Below are positions 12,819 to 19,984 of a stretch of DNA of 37,529 nucleotides, piece by piece (positions within the stretch are counted from its first letter, which is position 1; the number at the start of each line of letters is the position of its first letter). A program made the translations under genes and the position numbers. The stretch is taken from IMG/VR virus record IMGVR_UViG_3300042691_011070, positions 1 through 37,529 of that record, one strand, 5' to 3'. Below the pieces are notes generated by a model that saw nothing but the letters and a program-made list of their open reading frames with translations, was not told the DNA's origin and searched no databases. The DNA comes from a virus.

Positions 12819-13199
12819 ATGGCAAAAATGTTCGGCGGTAAAGAGACTCCGGCTGAGGAGATGGCGGAAGCCAAAGCGCTGAAGAGCGGCAAGATCAGCA
12901 AGGGAGATTATGTCAAGGGCGAGAAGATGGAAGGTCACGGCAAGGGCGCCAAGTCCAAGGCCGACGCCATTAAGTCCGGCAAGATGAGCCCCAAGCAGTA
13001 TGCAGAGATGCACAAGAAAGAAGGAATGAAGAAGATGGCAGACGGCGGCTACGCTGAGCGCAATGTACGTTCGAAGACGGACGGCTGGGCTGCTCACGGT
13101 TCGCGTCAGTTTAAGAAGATGGCAGACGGTGGTATGGCTGGCTGCGCATCCGGTATGTCGGGCACCGGTCGTCGCTCGATGCAAGACTATGGGAAATAA
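12819..13199 (+). CDS. Lys/Gly-rich repeat protein with two MADGG motifs
   Basis: The 126-residue protein has two related segments, ALKSGKISKGDYVKGEKMEG (about 20-39) and AIKSGKMSPKQYAEMHKKEG (about 50-69). These are followed by two KKMADGG copies (MADGG at 73-77 and 101-105). It is strongly basic and probably flexible. GAGGA precedes the ATG. It lies between portal and scaffold, so it is probably a minor virion or head-assembly protein that binds DNA or a shared partner through MADGG. No family recognised. Confidence 0.6.
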   Translation: MAKMFGGKETPAEEMAEAKALKSGKISKGDYVKGEKMEGHGKGAKSKADAIKSGKMSPKQYAEMHKKEGMKKMADGGYAERNVRSKTDGWAAHGSRQFKKMADGGMAGCASGMSGTGRRSMQDYGK

Positions 13200-13201
13200 T
13201 C

Positions 13202-14170
13202 ATGGGCTACTCACCTGACTGGCAGAAGCAGAACTACGCCAAGGGCGCCTCCACGCAGAAGGTTACCCAGAAAGGCACGATCGTTCGCAACGAGCTGTTC
13301 CACAATGCGCCTTCGCGTCTTAATCTTGCTGACGGTGGCTCAGTGAGAACAAGTGTTGATGATCCTTCTTCGCCTCTTTATATAGACCCTGAAACGCGCA
13401 AACTGAAGCAGGAAGGATTGGCTGCTTCTCGCCGCGATGAAGCGGAGCGCACCAAGGATATGGGCGCTTTCGACAAGTTTGTTGACGGATGGAAGCAGTT
13501 AGGTCGCCGCTTTACAGAAGGCAATATCGATAGCGACAAGTCTGAGGCGTACTACAAGTATGGCGCAGGTCGCGGTCAGATGGAGCGTGACAAGGTTCGC
13601 GATGCTAAAGCTGTTGAGGATGGTAAGGCGAATGCTGGTCCTCGAGAGGGTGATCCAGATCAGTGGGCATCAGGCCGCAGCTGGGCGACATCAAGAGCGG
13701 CTGATGAGGTTAAGCCCGAACCAGTAGTGGAACAGAAGGCGCCAGAGGTAGTCGCTCAACCTGATCCCAATAGCAGAGATGAGGCTCGCTCAGAAGTGTC
13801 TAGGCCAAACAATCCGAACAATGCGCCGCAGGTTTCAAAGAGTAGGCCGGTAGATAACGGAAGCAGTTACACCAACCCCAATAACTCTAACGCATCTATC
13901 AGCTCCGATTATTCTAGTTCTGGCAATTCTAGTTCTAACAAATCCGGCGCCAATAAAAACAACAAACGCAGACGGAACAACAACAACAACGCCGCTGTTA
14001 AAAACGCTTCTGCAGCAGGAACTAAGTACGCAGAGGCATTTAAAGAGGCGAGCAACATGCCAGCAAACGCAACTGCCGAGGATCGGCAAAGAGCTGCTGC
14101 GCGTGTGAACGCTGCGCTTGAGAACTACAAGGCGCAGTCAAGGAAGATAAAACCCAATAAGAATAAGTGA
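13202..14170 (+). CDS. Low-complexity structural-region protein with MADGG-like motif
   Basis: The N-terminus MGYSPDWQKQNYAKG mirrors that of the 162-residue protein at 8761 (MGHAPDWMRKHYGKV), and LADGGSV follows at 42-48. The middle is charged and helical. Residues about 200-275 are a Ser/Asn-rich low-complexity tract ending in a basic KRRRNNNNN run. The C-terminus is helical (ATAEDRQRAAARVNAALENY). The composition suggests a flexible head-interior or tail-associated protein, but I do not recognise a family. Its stop overlaps the next gene's GTG start. Confidence 0.6.
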   Translation: MGYSPDWQKQNYAKGASTQKVTQKGTIVRNELFHNAPSRLNLADGGSVRTSVDDPSSPLYIDPETRKLKQEGLAASRRDEAERTKDMGAFDKFVDGWKQLGRRFTEGNIDSDKSEAYYKYGAGRGQMERDKVRDAKAVEDGKANAGPREGDPDQWASGRSWATSRAADEVKPEPVVEQKAPEVVAQPDPNSRDEARSEVSRPNNPNNAPQVSKSRPVDNGSSYTNPNNSNASISSDYSSSGNSSSNKSGANKNNKRRRNNNNNAAVKNASAAGTKYAEAFKEASNMPANATAEDRQRAAARVNAALENYKAQSRKIKPNKNK

Positions 14171-14397
14171 TCACTCAACCAAACAAACAAACCATCCAAG
14201 CCCTAGCGACTCTGGATGGCGATATGCATTTTGAAGTTGTCAAGCAATGGCTGAGGACGACTCTCAACGAGCTGAATGAACAGGCTCCTTATTCCAAGGA
14301 CGAGGTGCAAACCCGCTGGAACCAAGGCGCCCAACAGCTGTTGTATGAGTTCTTACAGAGAGCTGACAACGCGCAGGAAACGATTCGCAAGTTCTAG
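14167..14397 (+). CDS. Hypothetical small structural-region protein, 76 aa
   Basis: This helical protein (IQALATLDGDMHFEVVKQWL; GAQQLLYEFLQRADNAQETI) begins with GTG overlapping the previous stop (GTGA). Small proteins of this look, between portal and scaffold, are common in podovirus-like phages, but I know no assigned role. No signal or membrane segment. Confidence 0.55.
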   Translation: MITQPNKQTIQALATLDGDMHFEVVKQWLRTTLNELNEQAPYSKDEVQTRWNQGAQQLLYEFLQRADNAQETIRKF

Positions 14398-14414
14398 CCC
14401 GTAGGGCAACCCGC

Positions 14415-14435
14415 GCTGACCGGTTTCTAGTCAGC
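14415..14435 (+). other. Hairpin in gap before scaffold gene
   Basis: GCTGAC (14415-14420) pairs with GTCAGC (14430-14435) around a 9-nt loop. Further along the same 119-bp gap TTCCGAGG occurs twice. No T-run follows the hairpin. It may be an mRNA processing or stabilising site ahead of the highly expressed scaffold and capsid genes. Confidence 0.35.
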
Positions 14436-14516
14436 AAATAATGAACACTGATCTCGTATCGGCGGACTACCTTCCGAGGGCTCTGCACGTTCCGAGGTTC
14501 GGCTCATGGAGAATTT

Positions 14517-15452
14517 ATGGCAATCCCACGTGCAGTTCGAGAGGCGGCTGAAAAGGCCGAAGCAATCCACAAGCAGATGTATGAAAAGCCTGAGGATCCT
14601 CAACCCCAACCAGTACCTGAACCACAACCTGATCCTGCTCCCATTGCAGATCCCGAGCCAAGTCCAGCAACACCGGACGCTGCGATTGCTCCACCGGTAG
14701 GTGAGCTGCCAGACTCGCAGCAAAAGGATGACACATGGGAACACAAGTACAAGGTCATTGAGGGAAAGTACCGAGCTGAGGTCCCGCGTTTAGCGGCGGA
14801 CAACCGTGAGCTTCGCACTCAAATCGAAGCGCTTCAGCACCAGATGGAAAGTTTGAAGAGTCAGGCGGACAAACCGCAGCAGTCACTCATCAGCCAAGAA
14901 GACCGAGAGAAGTACGGGGACGACCTGCTCGACGTTATGAAGCGAGCAGCCCAAGAGCAAGTATCAGCCAAGGATGCAGAGATAGAAGATCTCAAGCGCC
15001 GCTTGGATATGGTGAACCACACCACAGCCAAGTCCGCAGAGGTCAACTTCTACGACACCCTAGGCCGACTCGCTCCTGACTGGGTAACGATCAACTCCGA
15101 TGAAAGCTTCTTGAAGTGGCTTGATGAATACGACGAGCTGACAGGCAAGACCCGTCAAGACCTCCTTTCCGATGCAGAAGCGTCCAAGGATGCAGAGCGC
15201 GTTGCACGGTTCTTTACCAAGTGGAAAGCCACGCAGCAACAACGCACCGCCCCCAATTCCGCAGCACTTGCTTCGCAGGTAGTTCCCGATTCAAACCGAG
15301 TCGTGCAACCGCCTACCGGCAAGAGATTCTTTACCCGACCCGAGATCGCAGCCTTCTACGCTGCAGCTCGAAGAGGCGAGATCAGCGCGAAGGAAATGGT
15401 GGCGATGGAATCCGAAATCCACGCCGCAACGATCGAAGGGCGCATTCGTTAG
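14517..15452 (+). CDS. Scaffolding protein
   Basis: Scaffolds direct capsid assembly and leave before DNA packaging. This 311-residue protein stands immediately before the capsid gene. It has a Pro/Gln-rich disordered region (about 25-65) and a long coiled coil (KVIEGKYRAEVPRLAADNRE onward, about 76-165). Its C-terminal helical part contains RFFTRPEIAAFYAAARRGEI, probably the capsid-binding region. This layout is typical of podovirus scaffolds. GGAGA precedes the ATG. Assignment is by position and architecture rather than a specific motif. Confidence 0.75.
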   Translation: MAIPRAVREAAEKAEAIHKQMYEKPEDPQPQPVPEPQPDPAPIADPEPSPATPDAAIAPPVGELPDSQQKDDTWEHKYKVIEGKYRAEVPRLAADNRELRTQIEALQHQMESLKSQADKPQQSLISQEDREKYGDDLLDVMKRAAQEQVSAKDAEIEDLKRRLDMVNHTTAKSAEVNFYDTLGRLAPDWVTINSDESFLKWLDEYDELTGKTRQDLLSDAEASKDAERVARFFTKWKATQQQRTAPNSAALASQVVPDSNRVVQPPTGKRFFTRPEIAAFYAAARRGEISAKEMVAMESEIHAATIEGRIR

Positions 15453-15495
15453 CCCTTAGGTATTAGCGGGACTGTTATATGTTAGGAGAATAGAA

Positions 15496-16437
15496 ATGGC
15501 AGTTCCAGTATCCGCTGGTTATCCCCAGTACTCTTACAACGCCAACCCTTCCGGTTCAGCGTTTATTCCTGAGATTTGGAGCGGCAAGCTTCAGGTCAAG
15601 TTTTACAAGAGCACCGTTCTCGCTGAGATCACCAACAACGATTGGGAAGGCGAGATCAAGAATCAGGGCGACACGATCCACATCCGCTCGATTCCAACCA
15701 TCACCATCAGTAACTACACCAAGGGTATGAACCTGTCGAATCAGGTTCCGACTTCGACCCCGATCGAACTGACGATCGACAAGGGCAAGTACTTCTCGGT
15801 GATCGTTGATGATGTGGATGATGTGCAGGCTGACGTTCGTTTGATGGACATCTTCACCAACGATGCTTCCGAGCAGATGAAGATCGCTATTGACGGCGAC
15901 GTCCTGAACAACGTTGCTCCTGACGTTGCTACTGCCAACCAAGGTACTACTGCTGGCGCTATCTCTGGCGACATCAACCTTGGCACCACTGGCGCTCCTG
16001 TTCAGATCGACTCCACCAATGTTCTGGAAAACATCCTGAACTGCGGTCAGGTTCTGGACGAGCAGAACGTTCCTGAAGATGGTCGCTGGATGGTCATCAC
16101 TCCTTGGTTCGCTTCGTTGCTGAAGTCCTCGGATCTGCGTCAAGCCTACTTGACCGGTGACGATGTGTCTCCGCTGCGTAACGGCAAGCTGGGTATGATC
16201 GACCGCTTCACCTTGTTCGTGTCGAACAACATTACCAAGGTGACCGCTGGTGGCGACAACGCATACCACTTCCTCGCTGGTACTCGTGATGCGATCTCTT
16301 TCGCTTCGCAGATCACCAACGTGGAAAGCCTGCGTTCGACTGCAACCTTTGGCAACATCGTTCGTGGTCTGAACGTGTACGGCTACAAGGTTGTCAAGCC
16401 TGAAGCTCTGGTGGATCTGTACGCCGCCAAGGCTTAA
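15496..16437 (+). CDS. Major capsid protein
   Basis: The 313-residue protein follows the scaffold and is isolated by a strong AGGAG ribosome binding site upstream and a terminator downstream, as expected for the most abundant virion protein. FIPEIWSGKLQVKFYKSTVL near the N-terminus, then GDTIHIRSIPTITISNYTKG, and later LRSTATFGNIVRGLNVYGYK, are typical of HK97-fold coat proteins of P22-like phages. The fold is inferred. Confidence 0.9.
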   Translation: MAVPVSAGYPQYSYNANPSGSAFIPEIWSGKLQVKFYKSTVLAEITNNDWEGEIKNQGDTIHIRSIPTITISNYTKGMNLSNQVPTSTPIELTIDKGKYFSVIVDDVDDVQADVRLMDIFTNDASEQMKIAIDGDVLNNVAPDVATANQGTTAGAISGDINLGTTGAPVQIDSTNVLENILNCGQVLDEQNVPEDGRWMVITPWFASLLKSSDLRQAYLTGDDVSPLRNGKLGMIDRFTLFVSNNITKVTAGGDNAYHFLAGTRDAISFASQITNVESLRSTATFGNIVRGLNVYGYKVVKPEALVDLYAAKA

Positions 16438-16444
16438 GCCTAAT

Positions 16445-16478
16445 GGGGGAGGGGAGAAATCTCTTCCCCCTTTTATTT
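16445..16478 (+). terminator. Rho-independent terminator after capsid gene
   Basis: GGGGGA plus GAGA pair with TCTC plus TCCCCC, with a small G bulge and an AA turn, followed by TTTTATTT. It lies 8 nt after the capsid stop. It probably sets the capsid gene's expression apart from the connector and tail genes, with partial read-through. Confidence 0.8.
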
Positions 16479-16490
16479 CAATGAGGATGT

Positions 16491-16733
16491 ATGCAGAAAC
16501 TACTTAAGCACAAACCAACTGGTCGCGTGTTCCCGTGGACTGAGACCTTGGCTAGTCGCAACGATATGGTTGATTACGAAGTGCCCGCAAAGGCGAAGGC
16601 GATTGCGCCAGTTGCTGAAGCAGCCGAGCCACAAGATGACATCAAGACGATGGCTAAGGCAGTCCTGACAAAGAAGGGAAAAGCAAATGGCGAAGCCAGT
16701 GTGGGAGAAACCAAATCCCAAGAAGCAGAGTAA
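16491..16733 (+). CDS. Hypothetical head-region protein, 80 aa
   Basis: The N-terminus HKPTGRVFPWTETLASRNDM is of a type seen in small proteins next to phage capsid genes; the remainder is Ala/Lys-rich and probably disordered. GAGGA precedes the ATG. The last 16 codons overlap the start of a 50-residue gene in another frame. A head-decoration or completion role is possible from position only. Confidence 0.55.
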   Translation: MQKLLKHKPTGRVFPWTETLASRNDMVDYEVPAKAKAIAPVAEAAEPQDDIKTMAKAVLTKKGKANGEASVGETKSQEAE

Positions 16734-16839
16734 GCCTCTAACGCCGAAGCAGAAGCAGGAAGCTAAGGCTCGAGCGAAGAAGGCTGGGCGTCCTTATCCC
16801 AACCTAGTTGACAACATGGCAGCAGGAAAGGGTAAGTGA
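16687..16839 (+). CDS. Small basic protein overlapping two genes, 50 aa
   Basis: The frame reads MAKPVWEKPNPKKQSKPLTP, continues with a Lys/Ala-rich helix, and ends with GRPYPNLVDNMAAGKGK. The GRPYPNLVDN ending looks conserved in small phage and bacterial proteins I have seen, without known function. AAGGGA lies upstream. It overlaps the preceding gene by 47 nt in a different frame, and its stop overlaps the next ATG (TGATG). Confidence 0.55.
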   Translation: MAKPVWEKPNPKKQSKPLTPKQKQEAKARAKKAGRPYPNLVDNMAAGKGK

Positions 16840-17156
16840 TGAAGCGTCTAATCACCGCACTATTTGCAGTGCTTGCTGTTGGAATCGCCGCAGCAGACGA
16901 ACCACAAGCCGCAGGGTTTCAAAACAATGCTGGTGGTTGGACGATCATCACAAACCGAGATCACTACTGCTCGAAGCTCCAGATGCGAGATGGCTACGCA
17001 TATGGAAAGGACGGGCAGCAATACACGAGGTTCTGTTGGGTGCAGCGCGGTAACGCCGTGTTCGCTCTATTGGAAACCAATGAACTTAGGACTTGGCCTG
17101 CTGCGTCTTTTGAGATGCTGAGCGCAGAGCCCGAAGTCAACAACAACAAGCTGTGA
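16839..17156 (+). CDS. Exported protein with signal peptide
   Basis: The 105-residue product begins MKRLITALFAVLAVGIAAAD, a classical Sec signal peptide (n-region KR, hydrophobic core, AAA-D cleavage). The mature part of about 84 residues has two Cys (44 and 66) that could form a disulfide in the periplasm. Export of a protein encoded among virion connector genes is odd; virion parts are usually assembled in the cytoplasm. It may act on the host envelope, for instance in superinfection exclusion or lysis timing. Start chosen at the ATG overlapping the upstream stop, since the GTG just before adds nothing. Family not recognised. Confidence 0.6.
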   Translation: MKRLITALFAVLAVGIAAADEPQAAGFQNNAGGWTIITNRDHYCSKLQMRDGYAYGKDGQQYTRFCWVQRGNAVFALLETNELRTWPAASFEMLSAEPEVNNNKL

Positions 17157-17160
17157 ACAA

Positions 17161-17472
17161 ATGAAAGCTTCCAACGTAAAGAAAGAGGGCGGCAAGCTGC
17201 AATACCGTGGGCATTCATTCCCCGGATTCAATAAGCCAGTTCCTGCGCCCAAGGGTGGAAAGCACAAGAAGATGGTGCTCGCCAAGAAGGGTGATGAAGT
17301 GAAGCTGGTGAAGTTTGGTCACAGAGACTACGAAGACTTCACACAGCACAAAGACCCGGAGCGCCGGGAGAATTACCTAAAGCGTTCAGCGGGGATCAAG
17401 AATAAAAGCGGTCAGCTGACTAAGGATGATGTGTTCAGTGCAAATCACTGGGCGCGGAAGGACTTATGGTAA
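17161..17472 (+). CDS. DUF5754-like protein
   Basis: The core KKMVLAKKGDEVKLVKFGHR, followed by YEDFTQHKDPERRENYLKR and a C-terminal SANHWARKDLW, fits a widespread small viral protein type (as I recall, DUF5754) found in phages and large eukaryotic viruses, of unknown role. The basic N-terminal half suggests DNA or capsid contact. Its stop is directly followed by the next gene's ATG. Confidence 0.6.
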   Translation: MKASNVKKEGGKLQYRGHSFPGFNKPVPAPKGGKHKKMVLAKKGDEVKLVKFGHRDYEDFTQHKDPERRENYLKRSAGIKNKSGQLTKDDVFSANHWARKDLW

Positions 17473-17796
17473 ATGACATTCCAAGACGTTATCAATGATG
17501 TTCGTGTGGTACTCAATGATTATGCGGGGGTTAGGTATACAACCGCCCAGCTTTTGTCGTATGCCAACGATGGCGTTCAGGAAGGCTTTCGTCTACGTCC
17601 TGATTTCCGTTTTGGTAATTACACGGCGTCTGCCCAGACCTACGTCGCTGGAGATACGATTCCTTTCCCAGATGCGTACCAGATGCTCCTGACGCACTAC
17701 GTCTGTTTCCGCGCCGAGTTGCGCGACGACGAGTATTCGCAGGATGGGCGAGCTGCCGCCCTGCTTAGCCGCTTTCAGGCGGAGATGACTAAATGA
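17473..17796 (+). CDS. Head-tail adaptor-like protein
   Basis: The 107-residue helical protein (VINDVRVVLNDYAGVRYTTA, QLLSYANDGVQEGFRLRPDF) fits the DUF6682 / gp4-like adaptor pattern. Such proteins form the first ring below the portal in short-tailed phages. It is followed with an ATGA overlap by a larger neck-type protein. Assignment by motif likeness and gene order. Confidence 0.65.
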   Translation: MTFQDVINDVRVVLNDYAGVRYTTAQLLSYANDGVQEGFRLRPDFRFGNYTASAQTYVAGDTIPFPDAYQMLLTHYVCFRAELRDDEYSQDGRAAALLSRFQAEMTK

Positions 17797-18440
17797 CAGC
17801 ACATACCGCATTCCTCGACTACGTTCTTCCTCAGGTGCCGGGCGCTACTAATGAAATGGCGCTGCATGAGATCAAGAACACCATCATCGACTTCTGTGAG
17901 AAGTCCCTCCTCCTTCAGGTAGATCACGATCCAGTGACTGCCATCAACAACATAATGGATTACGACTTCGAGCCGCCCAGTGGCAGGCTGGTCGTGAAGA
18001 TAATCAAGGGTTGGTACAAGGGCGTCCAGCTGGATCCTGTTGGCCCCGATGAGATCAATACTCCATCCATTTACAACCAATTATCTGGCGCGGTCATTCG
18101 CCGTGAGGATCCTCGACTGATCACGCAGAAGGACGCTCGATCGTTCTCTGTGTATCCGATCCCCAACGAAACCGTTGCCAATGCGATCACCTTGCGGGTG
18201 GCGCTTAAGCCGACTCGGACATCTTCCACAATCGACGACGTCATCTTTGAAGACTACGCCGAGATCATCGGACACGGCGCCATTTCCCGCTTGGCCTTAT
18301 CCCCTGACAAGCCTTACACCAACCCGCAGCTCGCGCTGGCTCGTAACGCTCTCTACATGGCTGGCTTGAACGTCGCCCGGGATCGAGCGCTCAAGGGCTA
18401 CGTGCGTGTCAGTAAGCAAGTGAAGATGCGGAGAATCTAA
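17793..18440 (+). CDS. Probable neck / tail-connector protein, 215 aa
   Basis: The start (FLDYVLPQVPGATNEMALHE, then IKNTIIDFCEKSLL) and end (DYAEIIGHGAISRLALSPDK, then ARDRALKG) match a conserved phage protein type encoded just after the adaptor in podovirus-like genomes. Helical ends flank a beta-rich middle. It probably forms part of the short tail tube or neck. It is coupled to both neighbours by 4-nt or 1-nt overlaps. Confidence 0.55.
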   Translation: MTAHTAFLDYVLPQVPGATNEMALHEIKNTIIDFCEKSLLLQVDHDPVTAINNIMDYDFEPPSGRLVVKIIKGWYKGVQLDPVGPDEINTPSIYNQLSGAVIRREDPRLITQKDARSFSVYPIPNETVANAITLRVALKPTRTSSTIDDVIFEDYAEIIGHGAISRLALSPDKPYTNPQLALARNALYMAGLNVARDRALKGYVRVSKQVKMRRI

Positions 18441-18772
18441 TGGCAGACAAAATCAGACTTGTCCAAGGGGACACAAGGCCAGCGCTCGTATGCACCTTGA
18501 CAGACGAGAACACTGGCAACCCGATCACGCTCAACGGCGCAACGGTGTACCTGAAGTTTCGTCAAGTGGGTGCGACTGTATTGACTGGCACATTAACTGG
18601 GACTATCAGCAACGCGGCTGGCGGCGAAGTGGTGTTCTATTGGGCGCAAGACCCGACGATTTTGGACGGTCCAGCTGGTGATTACGAAGGCGAGATTGAG
18701 ATCGTCTTTAGCGACAGTACTAGACAAACAGTTTACGACCCGCTCAAGTTTAAGATCCGCGAGGACTTCTAA
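18440..18772 (+). CDS. BppU-N-like Ig-fold tail protein
   Basis: The pattern IRLVQGDTRPALVCTLTDEN, then GNPITLNGATVYLKFRQ, matches the N-terminal domain of phage baseplate upper proteins (BppU_N), a beta-sandwich that anchors receptor-binding proteins. Here the domain stands alone (110 residues). It comes right before two fibre-like genes, so it may join fibres to the tail. TAATG overlaps at both ends suggest coupled translation. Confidence 0.65.
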   Translation: MADKIRLVQGDTRPALVCTLTDENTGNPITLNGATVYLKFRQVGATVLTGTLTGTISNAAGGEVVFYWAQDPTILDGPAGDYEGEIEIVFSDSTRQTVYDPLKFKIREDF

Positions 18773-19506
18773 TGAGTGCGACGGTCAGTTCCGTCCGCTC
18801 AGAAGCACAAGTATCAGTAGTCAAGCCGGTTGCTAGTGTCTCTGTTGTGCTGGCTGGGGCCGACGTTGTTTATCAGCTTCCGGCCTCGGTCATTGAGTAC
18901 ATTCTTCTGACCGTATCGGCAACGCTGGATGAGTCCGGTCGATACCCGTATGTGATGGACACCGCTGTAGCGCTTGACGCCACGGCACTTGCGTTCGCCA
19001 AAGCGGCTATTGATTCGGTAGTCACATCTGATACAAGCAACCGATCAATAAACAAAGGACTGTCGGACTCAGTGTCATTCAGTGACGCGATCACTATCCT
19101 GATTACGATCGTCCGATCCTTTGCGGATAGCGCCAACGCAACAGACAGCAGCAACGTATCGCTTGCCAAAGCGTTGATAGATGTAGCGAACGTAGGCGAT
19201 GCGAAAGGGATAGCGCTACATAAGCCCTTGTCTGATACGGAAGTGGTGACAGACGCGAGGTCTATTGTTGTTAGTTGGAGCCGAAGCTTTAGCGACACAG
19301 CAGCAACTACGGATGCCAACACGGTTGCAATCGGCAAGTTGCTTGGCGAAACAATTAACCAGACAGACGCTGCAGCAAAAAGCCTTCAAAGGCAGTTGGG
19401 CGATTCTATTGCGGCAAGCGACAACCTGACCTACGAAATTGATGAGGCGGATCCGCAGCTACTGAACACCTACGTTCTGAACTTCTTCGTGCTGAACGGA
19501 CCGTGA
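18772..19506 (+). CDS. Tandem-repeat fibre-like protein
   Basis: After an N-terminal region of about 60 residues, units of about 24-27 residues repeat roughly seven times, with the pattern (S/A)D(S/T)xxxTDAxxxxxxKxLxD. Examples are FADSANATDSSNVSLAKAL and SFSDTAATTDANTVAIGKLL. Such regular D/S/T-rich repeats suggest an elongated rod or fibre shaft. The C-terminus (NTYVLNFFVLNGP) is a short non-repeat cap. Function in host contact is inferred from neighbours. Confidence 0.6.
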   Translation: MSATVSSVRSEAQVSVVKPVASVSVVLAGADVVYQLPASVIEYILLTVSATLDESGRYPYVMDTAVALDATALAFAKAAIDSVVTSDTSNRSINKGLSDSVSFSDAITILITIVRSFADSANATDSSNVSLAKALIDVANVGDAKGIALHKPLSDTEVVTDARSIVVSWSRSFSDTAATTDANTVAIGKLLGETINQTDAAAKSLQRQLGDSIAASDNLTYEIDEADPQLLNTYVLNFFVLNGP

Positions 19507-19528
19507 GATTAAAACCTAGGAGAAAGTA

Positions 19529-19972
19529 ATGCTCACCAAAGAACTATTGAAAGCCACTGGGTGCTTGAAGATTGATGTATTCAACCCAGACGGCTCTCTG
19601 AAAGAAACTCGCGAGATCGACAATCTTGTCGTGACCGTTGGCAAAGACTTTATCGCGAGTCGGATGGTTGGCGTCGCAGCTAACGTCATGAGCCACATGG
19701 CAGTGGGTACGGGAAGCACCGCCCCTGTTGTTGGAAACACCACGCTAGGAACTGAGACTGCCCGTGTTGCCCTGACTTCTGGCACGGCCTCTGGCTCTGT
19801 GGCTACCTACGTCGCCACGTTCGGAGCGGGCACCGGCACTGCTGCACTCACTGAGGCAGGTATCTTCAACGCAGCTTCAGTTGGAACAATGCTCTGTCGC
19901 ACGACTTTCGCAGTGGTCAACAAGGGCGCATCCGATGCGATGACGATCACTTGGACTGTGACCATCTCTTAA
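19529..19972 (+). CDS. Minor tail / fibre-associated protein, 147 aa
   Basis: The N-terminal part LKIDVFNPDGSLKETREIDN, then SHMAVGTGSTAPVVGNTTLG, and the final DAMTITWTVTIS match a small beta-rich protein type often encoded next to phage tail fibres. The Gly/Thr-rich middle points to a beta structure. AGGAGAAA precedes the ATG. It is probably a virion tail component. Confidence 0.6.
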   Translation: MLTKELLKATGCLKIDVFNPDGSLKETREIDNLVVTVGKDFIASRMVGVAANVMSHMAVGTGSTAPVVGNTTLGTETARVALTSGTASGSVATYVATFGAGTGTAALTEAGIFNAASVGTMLCRTTFAVVNKGASDAMTITWTVTIS

Positions 19973-19984
19973 TAGGGATCAAGA

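Noticed and set aside
15556-16269. Long minus-strand open frame (237 codons) opposite the capsid gene
   Set aside because: Caused by the codon bias of the highly expressed capsid gene; no start signal.
18873-19337. Minus-strand open frame opposite the D/S/T repeat protein
   Set aside because: Repeats keep the opposite frame open; low-complexity shadow.
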